DNA from: Sphaerochaeta associata
GTDB taxonomy: Bacteria > Spirochaetota > Spirochaetia > Sphaerochaetales > Sphaerochaetaceae
Assembly: GCF_022869165.1 (NCBI RefSeq)
Contig: NZ_CP094929.1
Span: 2,604,001-2,668,000 of the forward strand
Reading direction: 5' to 3'
DNA length: 64,000 nt
In this document: in pieces, positions 59,830-64,000 of the stretch
How positions within the stretch are numbered: the first letter of the stretch is position 1
How the letters are laid out: each line of letters begins with the position of its first letter
Program-made: the position numbers and the translations under genes
Notes under the pieces: generated by a model
The model's database searches: none
Told to the model about the DNA's origin: nothing
What the model saw: only the letters and a program-made list of their open reading frames with translations

Positions 59830-62800
59830 TAGGTTTCTTCCTCCCATATCACGATATCCTGTACATCACGAAGATAGACCACACACCCTTTGACCGGGCA
59901 TTGATGGATCCTTCTCATCGCCTGCATATAGGTCTCTACCTGGAATCGGTGGACCTCTTCATCACGGAACCTGTCGGTCTTGAAGTCGACAACCAGATAG
60001 TGGTCATCCCGCTTGACCAACAGGTCGATCGAACCTTCAGCCACCACCTCTCTGCCCTCATGCTCCACCACCGAGAAAAATCCCACCTCACTTGAGACCG
60101 AGTAGGGCTCAACTTCTTTTTTATACCATGAACTTGAAAAGAATGCATCGCAAAGCATTTGAGCATCCGCGATCACCTGCTTGTGCATCGAGCCGCTCAG
60201 GGAGGGAGGAAGCAACGCCTCAGGATTGACTGCTTTATCATGTTGTACCAACGCTTCACACAGAGCATGAACGAAGGTTCCGAAATCAGCAGCCAATGCT
60301 TCACCAAGCAACGCATCGGAAGGCAAGACAGGCAAGGCTTTGGCTGTTTCCGAGAAAATCGGCTCATGAAGGCTGGTTACCGCATAGCGAATCGGTCTGA
60401 GGTCATATGGCTCGTTCTGCTGGGCATACCAAGTACCTGCTGTTTCGATCCGCCTTGCAAAAGCCCCTTCATCCTCGCCTCCTTGGTCGTACAGGAAGGA
60501 CTCTGCGATGGGAGCAATGCGTTTAACCGTTACAATTCCCTGCTCACATGCCGGATCATCAATGTCGATCCCCAACGCTTGGCAGAGCATGAGAAGCAAT
60601 GTCGAGGCCCTGCCGTCATCTGCAAGGGATCGGTTGTTCCTGGAAAAACATCCACTGACCACCAGATGGGTTTCTGCACGCGTGAGGGCAACATACAAAA
60701 GCCTCTTCAGCTCGGCGCGGTTCAATTGGGCTTCGGTTCCCTTATCCAGCAATTGTCCGGCATGCCGGGCTGCCTCAATTTGGGTCTCACTGACGGAAAA
60801 AGGCACCGACAGATAATGAGGGATGGGGATACCTTGGTAGGTCGAAATCAGATCCTCCTCCGCCTTGCCCTTCGAGCCGGTATTGGCAACCACCACGATG
60901 GGGAATTCCAAGCCCTTGGACTTGTGAATGGATAGGATCTGAACCCCTTGCTCCTGCTCCTTGAGGATGTCCAGATCGTTGATCTTCTCGTTCTGGGCAA
61001 GATTATCTCTCAGAAAATCCACAAATTGGCTGAGACTCTTGCCCTGTTGCTGCTGCATCTGGGCAAGACGGTGCAGAAACGTATAGTGCTCGACATACAC
61101 CTGATAGGAAGGTTTTGATACCAGACTGAGATAATATCCGCTCTCATACCAGAGCAAGGAGACCAAAGAGCTCAAGCTTGCAGTAGCACTGGCTTTCACC
61201 AGTCGCTCATAGAATGCTTTCAGGGCTTCCAAGCGATCTCGATCCTCCGATCCAATCGTATCAGGAGCTGCAAACAAGGCAGTATCCAAAACAAGGGTCA
61301 TTGCCAAGTCGCTGAGATTGCAGAACGGAGAGCGCAGCACCGTCATATAAGCATGCCGGTCCTCCGGGTAGAGCACCAGCTGAAGCATGGCGTACATATC
61401 GTTTGCAGGAGCTTCGAGCATCAAAGAGCGGGCCGCCTGGACTGTATAGGGAATGGAAAACCTGCGCAGCGCTTTCTCAAAACTCAGCTGGCTGCCGGTG
61501 GTTCTCAGAAGCAAGGCGATATCACTGCTTTCCGGTCTTCGGGGCCCCTCTTTCGATGGAATGAGATAGGAGTCGGTATGCAGCATTTCATCAATCAAGG
61601 CAGCGATGGCAAACGCTTCTGCCTCGGCATCGGCGGCGTCATCCTCATCGGTCTTGGCCTCATACGGCTTGACCAGCAGGGTACACCTGCTTTGGATGCC
61701 TTCTGAGGCAGCACGATAGCCCAAGGCTGAGAAGTCAGCCTCAAAGCTCTCGCCATCGTTATGCATCACCGCCGGAAACAGCGTATTGAACCACTGGATC
61801 AAAGCCGGCTCGCTTCGATAGTTGGTATCGAGTTGGATGTGGCGGCCGCCTATCGCTGCAAGTTCCGAACTCAGACGCTTGAACACGCTTACATCCGATC
61901 CGCGGAAGCGATAGATCGACTGCTTCTCATCCCCGACGAAAAAGAGCTTGTCCACCTTCAAATCCGATGGCAGGGGAACTGTGTCCACTTCCCTATCCAT
62001 TCGCTCGGAAAGCAGGTAGAGCAAATCCTTTTGTTGTTCGTTGTTGTCCTGAAACTCGTCAATCATAATGTACTTGTACGCCTGCTTGTAGTATCGGCGC
62101 AAATTCTTGTTCCGCTTGAGAATGTCTACGGCAAGAGAGGAGACATCGGAAAAGGTCAGCACCCCGCTTTGCCGTTTCTGCTTTTGATACGAGGCAATAT
62201 ACTCGTTCATGAAGTGAAGGACAGCCTCAAGTTTCGATTCACCCAGCAGAATGGAAAGGGCGATGCAGAGTTTCTTTCTCAACTGCACCAGCATATCAAG
62301 GGTGTCCTTGATGTATAGCAGCTGTTCAGCCTTCCCCCCTCCGGGCTTTCGGAAATATCCTAGATTCGAGCACAGGATGCGATGCGTCTCTGCAAGATTG
62401 GAACTACCCTCCAACGAGGATCGAAGCAGCAGGGCAGCGTCTCTGGCAGTCTGAACGGTCTTGGAAGAGTCGGTCAGGTTCGCGTAGCTATCCAGAAGTG
62501 TTGTGAAGGGCAGCCAGCTCTGGTCATACACAGAGCGGACGGCAGAGAGAATCTGCTGCTTCGCATCGGAAGGAAGCACTCCGGGAAGGCAGTAGCTGTA
62601 GCTGGCCAGTCGGACCAGTACCTCGTCAATCAGCTTGTCGGGAGTGTACAAGCCGCTGAGGAGCCGAGCACCTTCCTGCTGCGGCCAAGTGTCAAGCAAT
62701 TCAGTGGCGCACCGTCGGGCATTTCTAAGGTTCTGCTCATCATCGATGATAAAATCCTGGGCGATGCCGTAGTAAAGGGAGTCACTTCGCACAATCTGGC

Positions 62801-63131
62801 TGCAGAAGCTGTCGAGGGTGGATATGGAGGCTTCACTAAAACCGGCGAGCTGGCGTGCAACCTCACTATCATTACGGCAGGAAAGCAGGTGGTGATGAAT
62901 ACGCTGGTGCATCTCTCGAGCCGCTTTTCGGGTAAAGGTGAGGGTGAGAATCTGATGTACCTCAGCCTTTGCTTCCAACACGAGACGCAAAAAACGGTAA
63001 CTGAGGACGGTCGTTTTTCCCGACCCCGCCCCTGCACTTACCACACAGTTGACGTCACAATGCACAGCCTCAAGCTGATGCTTATCCAGATTTGCCTTGC
63101 TCTGCAGCAAAAAGTCCTCAAATTTGCTCAT
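59829..63131 (-). CDS. addA: UvrD-type helicase-nuclease, AddA/RecB-like
   Basis: This 1100-residue recombination enzyme processes double-strand breaks. Helicase motifs are Walker A SAGAGSGKTTVL (about residue 33), LTFTRKAAREM, DEFQDNNEQQ, GDEKQSIYRFRGSDV, ILSIHKSKGLEFPIVVV and VALTRAETHL. The C-terminal PD-(D/E)XK nuclease has GSIDLLVKRDDHYLVVDFKT. ATG at 63131 overlaps the stop of the upstream addB-like gene (ATGA) and has AGGAGG 11 bases away. The coupling to an addB-like nuclease gene supports AddA rather than RecB. Confidence 0.88.
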   Translation of the reverse strand: MSKFEDFLLQSKANLDKHQLEAVHCDVNCVVSAGAGSGKTTVLSYRFLRLVLEAKAEVHQILTLTFTRKAAREMHQRIHHHLLSCRNDSEVARQLAGFSEASISTLDSFCSQIVRSDSLYYGIAQDFIIDDEQNLRNARRCATELLDTWPQQEGARLLSGLYTPDKLIDEVLVRLASYSYCLPGVLPSDAKQQILSAVRSVYDQSWLPFTTLLDSYANLTDSSKTVQTARDAALLLRSSLEGSSNLAETHRILCSNLGYFRKPGGGKAEQLLYIKDTLDMLVQLRKKLCIALSILLGESKLEAVLHFMNEYIASYQKQKRQSGVLTFSDVSSLAVDILKRNKNLRRYYKQAYKYIMIDEFQDNNEQQKDLLYLLSERMDREVDTVPLPSDLKVDKLFFVGDEKQSIYRFRGSDVSVFKRLSSELAAIGGRHIQLDTNYRSEPALIQWFNTLFPAVMHNDGESFEADFSALGYRAASEGIQSRCTLLVKPYEAKTDEDDAADAEAEAFAIAALIDEMLHTDSYLIPSKEGPRRPESSDIALLLRTTGSQLSFEKALRRFSIPYTVQAARSLMLEAPANDMYAMLQLVLYPEDRHAYMTVLRSPFCNLSDLAMTLVLDTALFAAPDTIGSEDRDRLEALKAFYERLVKASATASLSSLVSLLWYESGYYLSLVSKPSYQVYVEHYTFLHRLAQMQQQQGKSLSQFVDFLRDNLAQNEKINDLDILKEQEQGVQILSIHKSKGLEFPIVVVANTGSKGKAEEDLISTYQGIPIPHYLSVPFSVSETQIEAARHAGQLLDKGTEAQLNRAELKRLLYVALTRAETHLVVSGCFSRNNRSLADDGRASTLLLMLCQALGIDIDDPACEQGIVTVKRIAPIAESFLYDQGGEDEGAFARRIETAGTWYAQQNEPYDLRPIRYAVTSLHEPIFSETAKALPVLPSDALLGEALAADFGTFVHALCEALVQHDKAVNPEALLPPSLSGSMHKQVIADAQMLCDAFFSSSWYKKEVEPYSVSSEVGFFSVVEHEGREVVAEGSIDLLVKRDDHYLVVDFKTDRFRDEEVHRFQVETYMQAMRRIHQCPVKGCVVYLRDVQDIVIWEEET

Positions 63132-64000
63132 CGGGTTGCAAACCTCCTTCGACAAAGCGGGCGGTAGTCACAACCACTGCAGTGTTGCTTGGATGGCGTA
63201 GCCATAAAGGCACCACCCTCAAGTGCATCGGAAATGGAGCTCAAACATCCATCAAGCAGCTCCTCTCCGAGCAGAGCTTCTTCACTATCTTCATACGTCC
63301 AGAGACTTCGGTACCGCTCTTCCTTGATGCTGTAATACGCGGCATGGGAAGCATCTGCTTTGAGCACCTGCTGGACCAATACCCGATAGAGCGGCAGCTG
63401 ATAGGATTCAAGCGGCTCCTTGAGTCTCGTCATCGGTGCCTCTCCTTTCTTGTAGTCGATGACTGCATAGTGCCTGCCATCGGGGGGATTGAGACAGATG
63501 ATGCGGTCGATGCGTCCATGCAAAAGCATGGCATCACGCTCAAAGGAGAGCTCATGCTCGAACAGAATCGATTGGGTGTGGCTGAACAGCTTTGCTTCCT
63601 GCTCGAGAATGGCAAGCACCTTCTCCCTGTACTCGGCGATGATCCAGCTGCGGATCGAAGGAGTGGGGCCTTCACTGCCATATAGCTCGGTGAGCGTGCT
63701 GTCGAACAACGAAGCAAGCTGATTGCGATACTGATCAAGCAATGCAGGATCAAAGTTCCCAACTGATGAGAAGAACCGTTGATAGACCAGGTGCAGCAGG
63801 TTCCCGATCATCAGATGGTCGACCCGCTGTACGTCAAAATCCTCTTTTGTGACCTTATAGAGGTAGTGAACAAGCCACGCATACGGACAGCGGTTGAAGA
63901 GATCTATTTTAGTAGGGGACAATTCAAGCAGTGCTTTTCCCTCACGCTCCTCAAGAAGCCGACTCACCAAGGTTTTTGGAATCGGATGGCGGGTGTAATC
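63128..64000 (-). CDS. AddB-like PD-(D/E)XK nuclease, C-terminal part (start outside window)
   Basis: The frame is open from the right edge of the window to a TGA at 63130-63128, giving 290 visible residues. A RecB-family nuclease domain is clear: LSPTKIDLFNRCPYAWLVHY, GNLLHLVYQRFF, LHGRIDRI and YAVIDYKKGE. The cysteines NRC plus C-terminal CSGCDYRPLC fit the iron-sulphur cluster of AddB-type nucleases (one Cys before and three after the domain). The helicase-like N-terminal half would lie beyond the window. The stop overlaps the addA start. Confidence 0.82.
   Translation of the reverse strand, partial: DYTRHPIPKTLVSRLLEEREGKALLELSPTKIDLFNRCPYAWLVHYLYKVTKEDFDVQRVDHLMIGNLLHLVYQRFFSSVGNFDPALLDQYRNQLASLFDSTLTELYGSEGPTPSIRSWIIAEYREKVLAILEQEAKLFSHTQSILFEHELSFERDAMLLHGRIDRIICLNPPDGRHYAVIDYKKGEAPMTRLKEPLESYQLPLYRVLVQQVLKADASHAAYYSIKEERYRSLWTYEDSEEALLGEELLDGCLSSISDALEGGAFMATPSKQHCSGCDYRPLCRRRFATR

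Noticed and set aside
1-64000. CRISPR arrays, prophage, integrase or attachment sites
   Set aside because: No regularly spaced repeats, phage structural genes or recombinases were recognised in any frame. The only mobile-element trace is the transposase fragment near 4.1 kb.

Overview
The window looks like chromosomal DNA of a fermentative, sugar-using spirochaete, most likely Sphaerochaeta or a close relative. That placement is inferred from gene content and protein flavour, not from a marker gene: oligopeptide and deoxysugar ABC importers whose binding proteins begin 'MKK...LFAQG', a membrane pyrophosphatase, AddAB-type helicase-nucleases, and complete L-rhamnose and L-fucose entry enzymes. 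Coding density is high. I saw no rRNA, tRNA, CRISPR array or intact mobile element. Most start codons were set by a visible Shine-Dalgarno sequence, so several genes are shorter than their open frame.

Layout. 1-3.8 kb: end of a glycerate kinase, an AlkD-like glycosylase, an M19 dipeptidase, thioredoxin and a lone trpB. 3.8-4.4 kb: gene remnants (a DMT transporter tail and a transposase fragment). 4.4-11.1 kb, minus strand: rimO, uvrD/pcrA, a degenerate class III aminotransferase-like gene, rplM, rpsI, recX and a PAP2 phosphatase. 11.4-18.6 kb: oppBCDF and a separate oppA, then a small secreted orphan under a near-consensus promoter and the pyrophosphatase hppA. 21.3-24.4 kb: threonine aldolase, flavodoxin/ferredoxin fusion and C-S lyase, overlapping start to stop. 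24.4-30.5 kb: two divergent sugar units (XylR-like regulator, FSA-type aldolase and SGNH esterase against an aldo-keto reductase and a zinc dehydrogenase).

30-57.5 kb is a deoxysugar island. It holds a sugar ABC transporter with its own LacI regulator, and rhamnose uptake (rhaS-T-P-Q) with mutarotase rhaM. Next comes a DeoR-led unit encoding a complete 2-oxoacid dehydrogenase-like complex (E2, E3 and an alpha-beta fused E1), a PHP protein, two sugar dehydrogenases and a rhamnulokinase. Then come rhamnose isomerase, a stand-alone rhamnulose-1-phosphate aldolase, a BASS-family transporter, a RhaS-type AraC activator, and fucU/fucI. Three regulatory layers can be read directly. A 64-bp box is shared by the rhaA/regulator and rhaS promoters. 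TGTAAA-N2-TTTACA palindromes mark the ABC operon, with a related site at fucI. Repeats lie around the DeoR promoter.

57.6-64 kb: a polytopic membrane protein, a DlgD-like reductase, and addA with the 3' end of an addB-like gene.

The best candidate for an undescribed system is the DeoR-led unit (about 34.4-45.6 kb). It puts an acetoin/pyruvate-dehydrogenase-like complex with an atypical E1 into one operon with a sugar kinase, two polyol/sugar dehydrogenases and a PHP phosphoesterase.
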